40,979 bases of DNA. It comes from CAYWOS01 sp964459985. GTDB lineage: Bacteria; Bacillota; Clostridia; Christensenellales; Aristaeellaceae. The stretch is from the NCBI GenBank assembly GCA_964459985.1, contig CAYWOS010000017.1, positions 1 through 40,979 of the forward strand. Direction: 5' to 3'. The notes under the pieces are model-generated. The model made no database searches. It saw only the letters and a list, made by a program, of their open reading frames with translations, and was not told the DNA's origin. Shown one piece after another: positions 8,509-15,978 of this stretch. The position numbers and the translations under genes are program-made. The stretch's first letter is position 1, and each line of letters begins with the position of its first letter.

Positions 8509-9558
8509 ATGTCGAACATCGCGGTACTGACCAGCGGCGGCGACAGCCCGGGCATGAACGCAGCCGTGCTCTCGATTGCCAGAAACGCAGCGCACTACGG
8601 GATGCCGCTCATTGGCGTCAAACGCGGCTTCAACGGCCTGCTCGGGCGCGGCGAGAAGCCCGAGGATTCCTTTGCCCGGCTCGATCTGGACACGCTGCTT
8701 GATATCGCCGATCTGCCGGGCACCTATCTGCGCACGGCGCGCTGCCGCGAATTTCTCGATCCCGACATCCAGCGCCGCGCCGCCAAAATGCTGCGCGAGA
8801 TGGACGTGAGCGGGCTGGTGGTCATCGGCGGCGACGGCAGCTTCAACGGCGCCATGCGCTTGTGCGAACTGGGCATTCCCTGCATCGGCATTCCGGGCAC
8901 CATCGACAACGATCTTGCCTATACCGAAATGACGCTGGGCTACGACACCGCCGTCAACGTCTGCATTGACGCCGTGCGTTCCATCCGCGCCACCTCGCGC
9001 TCGCACGACCGTCCGCATGTCGTCGAGGTCATGGGGCGCGACTGCGGCGATATCGCCCTGACCACCGCCGTGTGCACAGGCTCCGAAATCGTGCTCGTGC
9101 CCGAGGTCAAGTGGAGCATCGACGACGTCGCCAAGCGCTTAAACGCCTTGATCGCCGAGGGCAACACCCGCGCCACCGCCGTGGTCGCCGAGGGCGCGTG
9201 GCGCTCGATGAAGCCCTTTGACGTGTACAATTACCTGCTGCCCTTCGGCAAGCAGGGATATAAGGACGAACCGATGACCGCCTCGCTGCTCGCCAGCGTG
9301 CTCAAACGCAAGTGCGGCATGGTCGAGGCGCGTTCCACCGTGATCGGCTACACCCAGCGCGGCAACGCGCCCACGGCGCGCGACAGCGCGTTCGCGTTCG
9401 AGGCGGGCGCGATGGCGATCGATCTGCTCCGGCGCGGGCAGAGCAATCAGGTCATCGGCGTCAAGAACGGCCGCACCTTCCACATGCCCATCGATAAGGC
9501 GCTGGATACCTCGCGGCGCTTCAACAGGAAGCTCTATAATCTGGTCAACAGCCTGTAA
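8509..9558 (+). CDS. pfkA: ATP-dependent 6-phosphofructokinase
   Basis: This 349-residue enzyme phosphorylates fructose 6-phosphate to fructose 1,6-bisphosphate, the committed step of glycolysis. The N-terminal LTSGGDSPGMNAAV and central PGTIDNDL (catalytic D133) are diagnostic. Two positions decide the phosphoryl donor: GGDGS (G110) and PGTIDND (G130) both carry Gly. That is the ATP-type signature rather than the Asp/Lys of pyrophosphate-dependent enzymes. The substrate region VMGRDCGDIAL is intact. The protein is about 30 residues longer than the E. coli enzyme. I prefer the ATG at 8509 (GGAG 8 nt upstream) over the GTG at 8500. It ends in a strong terminator. Confidence 0.95.
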   Translation: MSNIAVLTSGGDSPGMNAAVLSIARNAAHYGMPLIGVKRGFNGLLGRGEKPEDSFARLDLDTLLDIADLPGTYLRTARCREFLDPDIQRRAAKMLREMDVSGLVVIGGDGSFNGAMRLCELGIPCIGIPGTIDNDLAYTEMTLGYDTAVNVCIDAVRSIRATSRSHDRPHVVEVMGRDCGDIALTTAVCTGSEIVLVPEVKWSIDDVAKRLNALIAEGNTRATAVVAEGAWRSMKPFDVYNYLLPFGKQGYKDEPMTASLLASVLKRKCGMVEARSTVIGYTQRGNAPTARDSAFAFEAGAMAIDLLRRGQSNQVIGVKNGRTFHMPIDKALDTSRRFNRKLYNLVNSL

Positions 9559-9573
9559 CCGGGCAATCAAACA

Positions 9574-9609
9574 AGCCGCCGCGTTTCATGACGAAGCGCG
9601 GCGGTTTTT
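9574..9609 (+). terminator. Rho-independent terminator of pfkA
   Basis: CCGCCGCG (9576-9583) pairs perfectly with CGCGGCGG (9597-9604) across a 13-nt loop, followed directly by a run of five T. Confidence 0.85.
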
Positions 9610-9615
9610 GCCGTC

Positions 9616-9649
9616 AAAAAGAAGAATAATCCGGCGGGCAGGCCGCCGA
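9616..9649 (-). terminator. Probable terminator of the nucleotide-salvage operon
   Basis: Read leftward, GGCGG and CCGCC arms (9633-9647) form a short GC-rich hairpin followed by a T-rich tail (ATTATTCTTCTTTTT). It sits just past the DUF523 stop and faces the pfkA terminator. Confidence 0.5.
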
Positions 9650-9657
9650 CGGAACCG

Positions 9658-10083
9658 TCAGAGATTACCGATCTCGTCCTCGGTGTACACCGCCGCGCCC
9701 GCGCGCGCGAGCGCCGCCGCCGTCACGCCGTCGCCGGCGGTCAGCCTGCCCGAAAACGTGCCGTCGTAGATCACGCCGCGCCCGCAGGAGGGGCTGCGCG
9801 CCTTGAGCACGGCGCAGTCGCAGCGATTGATCGCGTACACGCGCGCGGCGCAGTCCGCGCCGAGGCGGTAGGCGTCCGTCACGTCGGCGCCCGTATCCGT
9901 GCGCACGCGGTCACCCCGGATTTCGGCGGGCGGGCGCGGCGTCGGCAGGCCGCCGAGCTGCTCGGGGCAGACGGGGATCAGCGTATGCTTCCCAGCGAGC
10001 GCGATCAATTGATCGCAGGGCTTGCTCTTGCCGTCATAACGGCAGGGCAGCCCGAGCAGGCAGGCGCTGACGAGAATCCTCAC
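9658..10083 (-). CDS. DUF523 family protein
   Basis: This 141-residue protein is a typical DUF523 member, with the N-terminal ILVSACLLGLPCRYDG and central LKARSPSCG motifs, both containing conserved Cys. The biochemical role of the family is not established. The Cys-rich motifs suggest a thiol- or metal-dependent function. Its ATG overlaps the deoD stop by 4 bp, so it is translationally coupled as the last gene of the nucleotide-salvage operon. That placement suggests a housekeeping role linked to nucleotide or small-molecule clean-up, but this is inference only. Confidence 0.85.
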   Translation of the reverse strand: MRILVSACLLGLPCRYDGKSKPCDQLIALAGKHTLIPVCPEQLGGLPTPRPPAEIRGDRVRTDTGADVTDAYRLGADCAARVYAINRCDCAVLKARSPSCGRGVIYDGTFSGRLTAGDGVTAAALARAGAAVYTEDEIGNL

Positions 10084-10778
10084 GCGATCTCCAGCGCGAT
10101 TTCGATCATCTGCGTCAGCGTTTCGCGCGCCTCGCCGGGGGCGAGCGCCTCGCCGGTGAAGGGATTATCGGTGATGGTGAGCAGCGCCAGCGCCTGTTTG
10201 CCGGCGTAGGCGGCGTTCAGGTACAGCCCGTACGCCTCCATTTCAACGCCGAGCACGCCGAGCTTCTGCAGGGCGGAAAGCGGTTCGGAGGGATCGTAGA
10301 ACACGTCGCTTGAATACACCGGGCCAACGGGCATATTAACGCCCATCTTTTCGGCGGCGGCGACCGCCTTTTGCAGAAGCTGATACGACGCGCAGGGCGC
10401 GAGATTGCCCGCGAACCCGAAGCTCGCGCCGTACGCGGAGTTGGAGTACGCGCTCATCGCCGCGATCACCGAGCGGATTTTGAGATTGGGATTGACCATG
10501 CCCGCCGAGCCGATGCGGATGACGGCGTCGACGTCGTACACGTCAAACAATTCGTGCGAATAGATGCCGATGGACGGAATGCCCATGCCCGACGCCATGA
10601 CCGACACGCGCTTGCCATGATACTCGCCCGTATAGCCCTGCACGCCGCGCACGTTGTTGACAAGGACGGCGTTTTCGAGGTAGGTTTCGGCAATGAACTT
10701 GGCGCGGAGCGGATCGCCGGGCATGAGCACGGTCTTGGCGAAATCGCCCTTGCTCGCGGTGTTGTGAATGGTCGGCAT
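10080..10778 (-). CDS. deoD: Purine-nucleoside phosphorylase, DeoD type
   Basis: This 232-residue hexameric-type enzyme splits purine (deoxy)nucleosides with phosphate to base and (deoxy)ribose 1-phosphate. Diagnostic segments are VLMPGDPLRAKFIAE (phosphate site), IRIGSAGMV, and the C-terminal LGVEMEAYGLY with ITDNPFTGE (purine-binding Asp region). The length is normal. The start follows AGGAGGAACCGAT. It lies 13 bp after dut and overlaps DUF523. In this operon it would act on the nucleosides released by the first gene product (a 5'-deoxynucleotidase). Confidence 0.95.
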   Translation of the reverse strand: MPTIHNTASKGDFAKTVLMPGDPLRAKFIAETYLENAVLVNNVRGVQGYTGEYHGKRVSVMASGMGIPSIGIYSHELFDVYDVDAVIRIGSAGMVNPNLKIRSVIAAMSAYSNSAYGASFGFAGNLAPCASYQLLQKAVAAAEKMGVNMPVGPVYSSDVFYDPSEPLSALQKLGVLGVEMEAYGLYLNAAYAGKQALALLTITDNPFTGEALAPGEARETLTQMIEIALEIA

Positions 10779-10791
10779 ATCGGTTCCTCCT

Positions 10792-11217
10792 TTATTTTAC
10801 GCCCGTCGAGCCGCAGCCGCCGCGATTTTCGCCCGTCAGGCGATCGACCGTGACGAATTCGACCTCGGGCATCTTTTTCACAATGCGGAATTGGCAAATG
10901 CGGTCGTCAAACGGGATCACGGTGTCGCGCGTGGCGTACACCTGAAAATGCCACACGTCGTCCGCGCCGCAGTAGCTTTCGTCGATCACGCCCATGCCGT
11001 TGGTCTGGATAACGCCGTAGCGCGGGAAGGTCGAGCTGCGCGGCAGCACGTGCGCCTCGCAGCCCTCGGGCAGCTTCATCGACACGCCGAGCGAGATCAG
11101 GCGGAACTCGCCCTTTTTCATCACGACCTCTTCGGCGGCGCGCAGATCGATCCAGTCGCCCTGTTTGATGCACGCGACCGGCGTAACGGGCGCGTGGTAC
11201 ATGATTACGATCTTCAT
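10792..11217 (-). CDS. dut: dUTP diphosphatase
   Basis: This 141-residue trimeric-type dUTPase hydrolyses dUTP to dUMP, keeping uracil out of DNA and feeding thymidylate synthesis. Motifs seen are LPRSST (motif 2), QTNGMGVIDESYCG (motif 3, with the catalytic Asp in VID) and the Gly-rich C-terminal arm RGGCGSTG (motif 5, usually GGFGSTG; here the stacking Phe is replaced by Cys). Motif 3 is also unusual, with VIDESY where VIDSDY or VIDPDY is common. It starts one nucleotide after the yfbR stop, implying coupled translation. Confidence 0.88.
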   Translation of the reverse strand: MKIVIMYHAPVTPVACIKQGDWIDLRAAEEVVMKKGEFRLISLGVSMKLPEGCEAHVLPRSSTFPRYGVIQTNGMGVIDESYCGADDVWHFQVYATRDTVIPFDDRICQFRIVKKMPEVEFVTVDRLTGENRGGCGSTGVK

Positions 11218-11218
11218 G

Positions 11219-11803
11219 TCATTCGCCCGATATCTCGTCCAGCGTCATGGAAAAGCCGGGCACGCACTCGGACATGAAATCCTGCACCTCGGGCAGCGCG
11301 ATGCGGTCGATCTTGCGCTTGACGCTTTTGCGCGCGTTTTCGAACTCCATATTGCCCGCCTTTTTTTCTTCCAGACACTTGATATAGGCGCAGATGCTGT
11401 CCGCCGCCTTGACGATGCGCCATTCGGCGGTCGATTCGTCGTGCGCGATGAGCGGCTCGTAATCGTCGCGCAGATCGCCGGGCAGCATGGCGAGCAGGCG
11501 GTCGGACGCCGTTTTTTCGAGTTTGTTGTACTCTTCCAGAATGCTCGGGTTGCCGTGCTTGACGGGCGTGGGCAGATCGCCCGTGATGACCTCCGAGCAG
11601 TCGTGATACAGCGCCAGCGCCATGACGTGCTCGGGCTGATAGCTGCGGAAATAGCGCCGGTTGCCGATCAGCGCGATGGCGTGCGCGATCATGGCGGTCT
11701 GCAAGGCGTGCTCCATATCGTTTTCGGGCGACGTGTTGCGCATCAGCCCCCAGCGCTGAATGAACTTCATTCTCGAGACATAGGCGAAAAAATGATGCTC
11801 CAT
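11219..11803 (-). CDS. yfbR: 5'-deoxynucleotidase, YfbR-like HD-domain phosphohydrolase
   Basis: This 194-residue HD-superfamily protein is strikingly like E. coli YfbR: HFFAYVSRMKFIQRWGLMRN, EHALQ..MIAHA, LYHDCSEVITGDLPTPVK and the C-terminal LDEISGE. YfbR hydrolyses deoxyribonucleoside 5'-monophosphates to nucleosides. The HD metal residues (H of EHALQ, HD of YHDCSE) and the RW pair known to contact substrate are present. It is the first gene of the leftward operon yfbR-dut-deoD-DUF523. The ribosome-binding site AAGGAG lies 8 nt upstream. Its leader overlaps the rightward thiT promoter. No confident leftward promoter was found. Confidence 0.93.
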   Translation of the reverse strand: MEHHFFAYVSRMKFIQRWGLMRNTSPENDMEHALQTAMIAHAIALIGNRRYFRSYQPEHVMALALYHDCSEVITGDLPTPVKHGNPSILEEYNKLEKTASDRLLAMLPGDLRDDYEPLIAHDESTAEWRIVKAADSICAYIKCLEEKKAGNMEFENARKSVKRKIDRIALPEVQDFMSECVPGFSMTLDEISGE

Positions 11804-11815
11804 GAGATACGCTCC

Positions 11816-11843
11816 TTGACAAATGAATGGGTTGTGCTATACT
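11816..11843 (+). promoter_or_regulatory. Promoter of the TPP riboswitch-thiT unit
   Basis: TTGACA (11816-11821), a 16-bp spacer and TATACT (11838-11843) with an upstream TG form an extended -10. It begins only 13 bp from the divergent yfbR start codon, so the two transcription units share this short region. Confidence 0.75.
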
Positions 11844-11855
11844 GTGGTCGTGCAT

Positions 11856-11934
11856 CCGCTGGGGGCGTCGTCCAAAGGACGGCTGAGAAGAACCCTTGGA
11901 ACCTGACGTAGGTCATCCTACCGGAGGGAAGCGG
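11856..11934 (+). promoter_or_regulatory. TPP riboswitch aptamer (thi box)
   Basis: The closing helix P1 pairs CCGCT (11856-11860) with AGCGG (11930-11934). Inside are the invariant CTGAGA (11883-11888), ACCCTTGGAACCTGA, and the GTAGG...CCTACCGGAGGGAA pyrophosphate-sensing arm. A P3 hairpin GTCC-AAA-GGAC precedes CTGAGA. This is the canonical thi-box architecture. It lies between a strong promoter and a terminator in front of a thiamine transporter gene, so high thiamine pyrophosphate should cause premature termination. Confidence 0.95.
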
Positions 11935-11962
11935 CAATGGGCGAAAGCCCGCTTGTCCGTTT

Positions 11963-11990
11963 CCCACACGAAGAACGTGTGGGTTTTTCT
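11963..11990 (+). terminator. Riboswitch-controlled terminator
   Basis: CCCACACG (11963-11970) pairs perfectly with CGTGTGGG (11976-11983) and is followed by five T. It is the expression platform of the TPP riboswitch. A small GGGC-GAAA-GCCC hairpin (11939-11950) lies between aptamer and terminator. Confidence 0.88.
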
Positions 11991-12064
11991 TATGGGAAAA
12001 GGTTTCCCGCAAGAAAGGGACAGGCTGTCGCGTTTTGCCAACGCGGAGCGGAAAGGGATCGGCT

Positions 12065-12712
12065 ATGGGATTTTTTGAGGAAGTGTTCGGGGAAATCAGG
12101 GAACTCTCGCTGATCACGTGGATCGCGGTCGGCGCGCTCGTCGCGCTTGCCGTCATCCTGCTGGTCATCGCCAAGGGCAGGGAGAAATGGACGACGCGGC
12201 TGCTCGCCGAAGGCGCGCTGACGGCGGCGCTGTCCTTCCTGCTCAGCTACATCAAGGTGTTTTCCATGCCGCTGGGCGGCAGCGTGACGCTGTGCAGCAT
12301 GCTGCCCATCCTGTTGTTCGCCTACGCGCACGGCTTGACGCGCGGGATGCTGGTCGGGCTGGGCTACGGGCTTTTGCAGCTTCTCCAGACGCAGCCCAAG
12401 GCGAGCGAAATCTTCGGCACGCTGCTGGATTATCCCATTGCCTTCGCGCTGCTGGCGCTGTCGGCGCTGGCGCGCAGGCTGCCCGACCGCTACGGCGTGT
12501 ACGTTGGCATTCTGATCGGCGGCTTCGGGCGCCTCGCGGCGTCGTACTTGAGCGGCGTGGTGTTCTACGGCATCTGGGCGCCGTACAATCCCCTGCTCTA
12601 CTCCTTCGTGTACAACATTTCGTACATCGGCCCCGAACTCGCGCTGTGCCTGATCGTCGCGCTCATCCCCACGGTGCGCCGCGCGCTCGGCCGCGTATAC
12701 GTCAAGGCTTAA
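12065..12712 (+). CDS. thiT: Thiamine ECF transporter S component ThiT
   Basis: This 215-residue membrane protein has about six helices. Features typical of ThiT include the ALTAALSFLLSYIKVFSMPLGGSVTLCSMLPILLF region, conserved loop residues in GLGYGLLQLLQ, and the later FYGIWAPYNPLLYSFVYNISYIGPE. ThiT binds thiamine outside the cell and works with the shared ECF ATPase/EcfT module, which is not encoded here. The preceding TPP riboswitch supports the substrate. The ATG at 12065 follows GGAAAGGGATC. Its 3' end overlaps the convergent dnaI gene by 11 bp, with no terminator between them. Confidence 0.93.
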   Translation: MGFFEEVFGEIRELSLITWIAVGALVALAVILLVIAKGREKWTTRLLAEGALTAALSFLLSYIKVFSMPLGGSVTLCSMLPILLFAYAHGLTRGMLVGLGYGLLQLLQTQPKASEIFGTLLDYPIAFALLALSALARRLPDRYGVYVGILIGGFGRLAASYLSGVVFYGIWAPYNPLLYSFVYNISYIGPELALCLIVALIPTVRRALGRVYVKA

Positions 12713-13658
12713 TCAGTCGGATATCCTTCCCGAGGAAAGGCACGGTCAGGCAGGAGCGCGCATCGCGCAGGCGTGAGGTCACGCGCTCGGTGTAGCGCTC
12801 CTTCATTTTGTCCAGCGCCAGATTGGTAGAAATCACCGTGCCCCTCCCGCGCGCCATGCGGGTGTTCAGGAGATTGTAGAATTGCTCGACGGTCACGCCC
12901 TCGACGAGCGGCTCCATGCCCAGATCGTCGATCAGGAGCAGCTGCGCGTCGAAATACGGCCTCGCGGCGCTCTCGTCATGCGAAAAATACGCCTGCCGCA
13001 GCGCGGCGAGCAGCTGATACGCCGTGACCGTTACGGCGTCGATGCCGCGCTCGCGGACGCGGTTGGCGATGCAGTGGAGCAGATACGTTTTGCCCAGCCC
13101 GCTCGCGCCGTAGAGCAGCGCGTTTTTCACATCGCCCCGCGGGTATTCCCCGGCGAACCGCTCGCATTTATCGCGGGCAAGCCCCATGTACTCGCGCTGC
13201 GAAATATCGGTGCCGGGCAGAGGGTCGGCGGGAAACCGCGAAGCGTCGAACGCCTCGAATGTCTCCGACGCCTCGCTCCCGTCGCCGCCGGCGGCGTCGG
13301 CATACGCCCTGATCAGGCATTCGCAGGGCGTTTTCGCGTCGCCGACATAGCCGGTATCAAAGCACTTCGCGCAAGCGCAGATCGGCTCAAGATAGTCCCC
13401 GGGATAGCCGTTTTTGAGCAGCGCTTCCCGAACCTCGCGGTTGAACGCGCGCATCCGCGTTTCGGGGTCCTCGGGCGCGCCGCCGGCAAAGGCGCTGCGA
13501 ACGCTCATCATCACGAATTCGTGCCGCGCGCGCATCACGCGCGCGACCTCGGGACAGGTTTCGTCAATCTGACGCATTCTGTCCGCCTCGCGGCGCCGGT
13601 TGTCCTCGCGCCGCGCGCGGTAGGTTTCAAGGATTTGATTGAGAATCGCTCTATCCAC
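12702..13658 (-). CDS. dnaI: DnaC/DnaI-like helicase loader ATPase
   Basis: This 318-residue AAA+ protein loads the replicative helicase. The N-terminal part is charged and helical (RREDNRRREADRMRQ). A zinc-ribbon-like cluster follows (CACAKC...CEC, residues about 91-112). The AAA+ core has Walker A GASGLGKT (about 180-188), Walker B LLLIDDLG (about 240) and sensor region VISTNLALDKMKERY ending in a TSRLRDA arginine-finger-like segment. The GTG start overlaps the dnaD stop by 8 bp and has GGAGGAGGT about 11 nt upstream. The frame stays open further upstream only as an out-of-frame reading of dnaD. Coupling with dnaD matches the primosome loading pair of low-GC Gram-positives. Confidence 0.9.
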   Translation of the reverse strand: MDRAILNQILETYRARREDNRRREADRMRQIDETCPEVARVMRARHEFVMMSVRSAFAGGAPEDPETRMRAFNREVREALLKNGYPGDYLEPICACAKCFDTGYVGDAKTPCECLIRAYADAAGGDGSEASETFEAFDASRFPADPLPGTDISQREYMGLARDKCERFAGEYPRGDVKNALLYGASGLGKTYLLHCIANRVRERGIDAVTVTAYQLLAALRQAYFSHDESAARPYFDAQLLLIDDLGMEPLVEGVTVEQFYNLLNTRMARGRGTVISTNLALDKMKERYTERVTSRLRDARSCLTVPFLGKDIRLIKP

Positions 13659-15105
13659 GCGCCCTGCGCACCTCCTCCAGCATGTCCTCCGCCGCCGCCG
13701 ATAATTCTTCCTTGCTGTACTCGCGCTGCTCGTAGCGCTGCGCCGTGACGGTTTTGCCCTCGGCTTTCTTCGCCGGACGCGACGATTTCGCCTGCGACAC
13801 ATCGGCGACGCCCGCCTCGTGCCACGCGTCCAGCACCTTGGCGAGGTACGCGATCTTGCTGCCGCCCGCGCCGCGCGACTGCTCGGCGGCGTAGCGCAGG
13901 ATGGGCATGTCATAACCCCACGACAGCCATGTATCGTACAGCGCCCTGTCCGCCGCCGTGGGCAGCCCGTTGTGCCCCGCCAGCTCGAACAGTTCGCGCA
14001 GCGCGCGGTTTTTACGCTTAAAATCGTCGACGTACTGCTTCGCGCGCGCCGCGTCGAAGCCCTTTTCGCGCCAGCCCGCCAGCATGTCGAGCACGTCGTC
14101 GCCCTTGGGCTGTTTGCGCGCGGCGCACGCCTGCGCAGCGATCAGGATCACGTCGTCGTCGTACAGCTTTTTCGCCTCGCGGTACAGCGAAAGCGCCGCG
14201 TCGCGCGTCGTCCTGCCCTCGATATTGAGCGCGCCCACCATTTTCCACGCGGCGGTGATTTCCGTCTGCTCGCGCGAGAGCTGGGTTTCGACCTGCGACG
14301 CCGTTTTCGCGTCGCCGCGCGCGCGGATGCCCGCCAGAATCTTGTCCAGATACATAAACGAGGGGTCGCCCTTGGTCGTCTCGGCGCAGGCGGACAGCAC
14401 GGCGTCGGGCGTGAACTGCCATTCGTCGCGCCATTTGACGTACAGCGTCAATTCGTCCTCGCTGGGGAAGCGGCGCTTGCCCATGCGCCTGAGCACCGCG
14501 CGCGCGCCGTCGCGCGCCTCGAAATCGCGGCGCAGGAACTGATCGGCGTCGTCGGCGTTCGTCACGTTTTCGTCCTTCATGCGCGCCGCCATCGGCTCGA
14601 GTTTTTTGAAGCTGAAATTGACGCCGTTTGCCGTAATGGCGTGATTGATCAGCATGAGCACCGCTTCCTCGGGCAGAGAAAGCTCCCGGACCCATTCGTA
14701 CGCCAGCGCGATCTCGGCGGGGCGCAGCTTCCGGCGGTCGCCAAAAGCGGCGTACACGCTCTCGGAAAACTCGACGTATGCGGCGTCGGCGACGATCGGC
14801 GCGTTTTTCGCGTTGAACGTTCGCTCAAGCGGCGAGTGCACGATATACTCGGGCGGCTGCTCGCTCACCCGCGTGACGAGCGCGCGGCGCTCCCAATAGC
14901 GCAGCGCCGCCTCGACGTCTGATTTCTCCATGTCGAGGTCATGCGCGATATCGTCGATCGTCGCGTCCTGCGCCCGGCACGCGCAAAGCGCGTACAAATA
15001 CACCTTCACATAATCGCCCTTGGCGGCGGGAAGGTAATCGCGGATGAACACGTTGTCGACCGGCGTGACGCCCCACGCCGCCGCGTCCCTGTCACTTTTG
15101 AACAT
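13651..15105 (-). CDS. dnaD: DnaD domain primosome protein
   Basis: This 484-residue protein has an N-terminal winged-helix segment (residues about 1-85, with IDDIAHDLDMEKSDVEAALRYW). At least two DnaB_2/DDBH2-type repeats follow, near residues 218-265 (VKWRDEW...FMYLDKILAGI) and 388-435 (LSWGYDM...IAYLAKVLDAW), each with the YxxxIL/VL core. DnaD proteins remodel DNA and help load the replicative helicase during initiation and restart. The start at 15105 is favoured over an ATG 18 bp upstream because GAGG lies 5 nt before it. It sits between the TVP38 gene (21 bp upstream) and dnaI (8 bp overlap) in a leftward operon. Confidence 0.88.
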   Translation of the reverse strand: MFKSDRDAAAWGVTPVDNVFIRDYLPAAKGDYVKVYLYALCACRAQDATIDDIAHDLDMEKSDVEAALRYWERRALVTRVSEQPPEYIVHSPLERTFNAKNAPIVADAAYVEFSESVYAAFGDRRKLRPAEIALAYEWVRELSLPEEAVLMLINHAITANGVNFSFKKLEPMAARMKDENVTNADDADQFLRRDFEARDGARAVLRRMGKRRFPSEDELTLYVKWRDEWQFTPDAVLSACAETTKGDPSFMYLDKILAGIRARGDAKTASQVETQLSREQTEITAAWKMVGALNIEGRTTRDAALSLYREAKKLYDDDVILIAAQACAARKQPKGDDVLDMLAGWREKGFDAARAKQYVDDFKRKNRALRELFELAGHNGLPTAADRALYDTWLSWGYDMPILRYAAEQSRGAGGSKIAYLAKVLDAWHEAGVADVSQAKSSRPAKKAEGKTVTAQRYEQREYSKEELSAAAEDMLEEVRRARG

Positions 15106-15126
15106 GGCTGCCTCGCATATCAAGCG

Positions 15127-15861
15127 TTACGGCTCGGGTTTCTGCGCCGGGTCGCCCGATTCCTTCCGCCGCTTCCGCATTTTTTTGTACCACAGGACGC
15201 CCATTACGCTCAAAACGATGGTCACGCCGTAAATGATCGCGGCGGCGAGGTATCTCTCCTCCATGAGCTTGCTGCCGAACAGCGTCGAGGACAGCACCGA
15301 AGGAATCCGCGCGACCGTGGTAATCAGCAGGAACGCCGGCAGCTTGATGCTTGTGACGCCGGCGAAATACGTCAGCACGTCCTTGGGCGTGCCGGGGATG
15401 AGGAACAGGACAAACAAAAGCAGATTGAGCTTGCCGGAATCGTTGAGGAAGGCGACCTCCTCGACCTTTTCCCGGGAGAAAAACAGATAGACGAGCTTCA
15501 TGCCGTACTTTTTCACCAGCGTGAACACCAGCGCGGCGGCGAGCGCCGATCCGATCAGGCAAAGCGCCGCGCCCCACCACGCGCCGAACACCACGCCGGC
15601 GGCGACCTCGACCGGCTCGCCGGGGATGAACGCGATCACAACCTGCATGATCACGATGCCGATCATCACGAAATACCCGCCGACGCCGTAGGAATCCATA
15701 TGCGCGCGGAGCTGATCGGGGTTCTCGCGCAGGACGGCGAGAATGGGCTTGCCCACGAAATACGTCAGCAGGCAGAAAACAACGAGAACGACCAAAACGC
15801 AGCACAGGGCGAATATCCTTTTCTTCCTGATGTCCTTGGCTTCTTGCGTAACGCTCGGCAT
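15127..15861 (-). CDS. TVP38/TMEM64 family membrane protein
   Basis: This 244-residue DedA/VTT-superfamily protein has an N-terminal helix, then the signature re-entrant region FIPGEPVEVAAGVVFGAWWG and a second half-motif LFLIPGTPKDVLTYFAGVT. Further helices and a basic, polar C-terminal tail follow. VTT-domain proteins are linked to lipid scrambling and envelope homeostasis; the exact role of bacterial TVP38 members is unsettled. GGAGG lies 10 nt before the ATG. It is the first gene of the leftward operon with dnaD and dnaI, an odd pairing of a membrane-lipid protein with helicase loading. Its promoter overlaps the divergent dnaE promoter. Confidence 0.88.
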   Translation of the reverse strand: MPSVTQEAKDIRKKRIFALCCVLVVLVVFCLLTYFVGKPILAVLRENPDQLRAHMDSYGVGGYFVMIGIVIMQVVIAFIPGEPVEVAAGVVFGAWWGAALCLIGSALAAALVFTLVKKYGMKLVYLFFSREKVEEVAFLNDSGKLNLLLFVLFLIPGTPKDVLTYFAGVTSIKLPAFLLITTVARIPSVLSSTLFGSKLMEERYLAAAIIYGVTIVLSVMGVLWYKKMRKRRKESGDPAQKPEP

Positions 15862-15927
15862 TGTGCGGTATCCTCCGGTGATCTTTCGCGGATTGGGATC
15901 GTATCGATCGCTCCCGACAGCCCCTCT

Positions 15928-15956
15928 ATTCTATCATTCTTTCTTTTCCTTGGCAA
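15928..15956 (-). promoter_or_regulatory. Leftward promoter of the TVP38-dnaD-dnaI operon
   Basis: On the minus strand, TTGCCA (15956-15951), a 17-bp spacer and TAGAAT (15933-15928). Its -35 hexamer overlaps the -35 of the rightward dnaE promoter. Confidence 0.7.
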
Positions 15957-15978
15957 TAAGCGAAAAATGCGGTATAAT
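15950..15978 (+). promoter_or_regulatory. Promoter of dnaE
   Basis: TTGGCA (15950-15955), a 17-bp spacer and a perfect TATAAT (15973-15978), 31 bp before the dnaE start codon. The -35 shares its bases with the opposing promoter. Confidence 0.82.
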
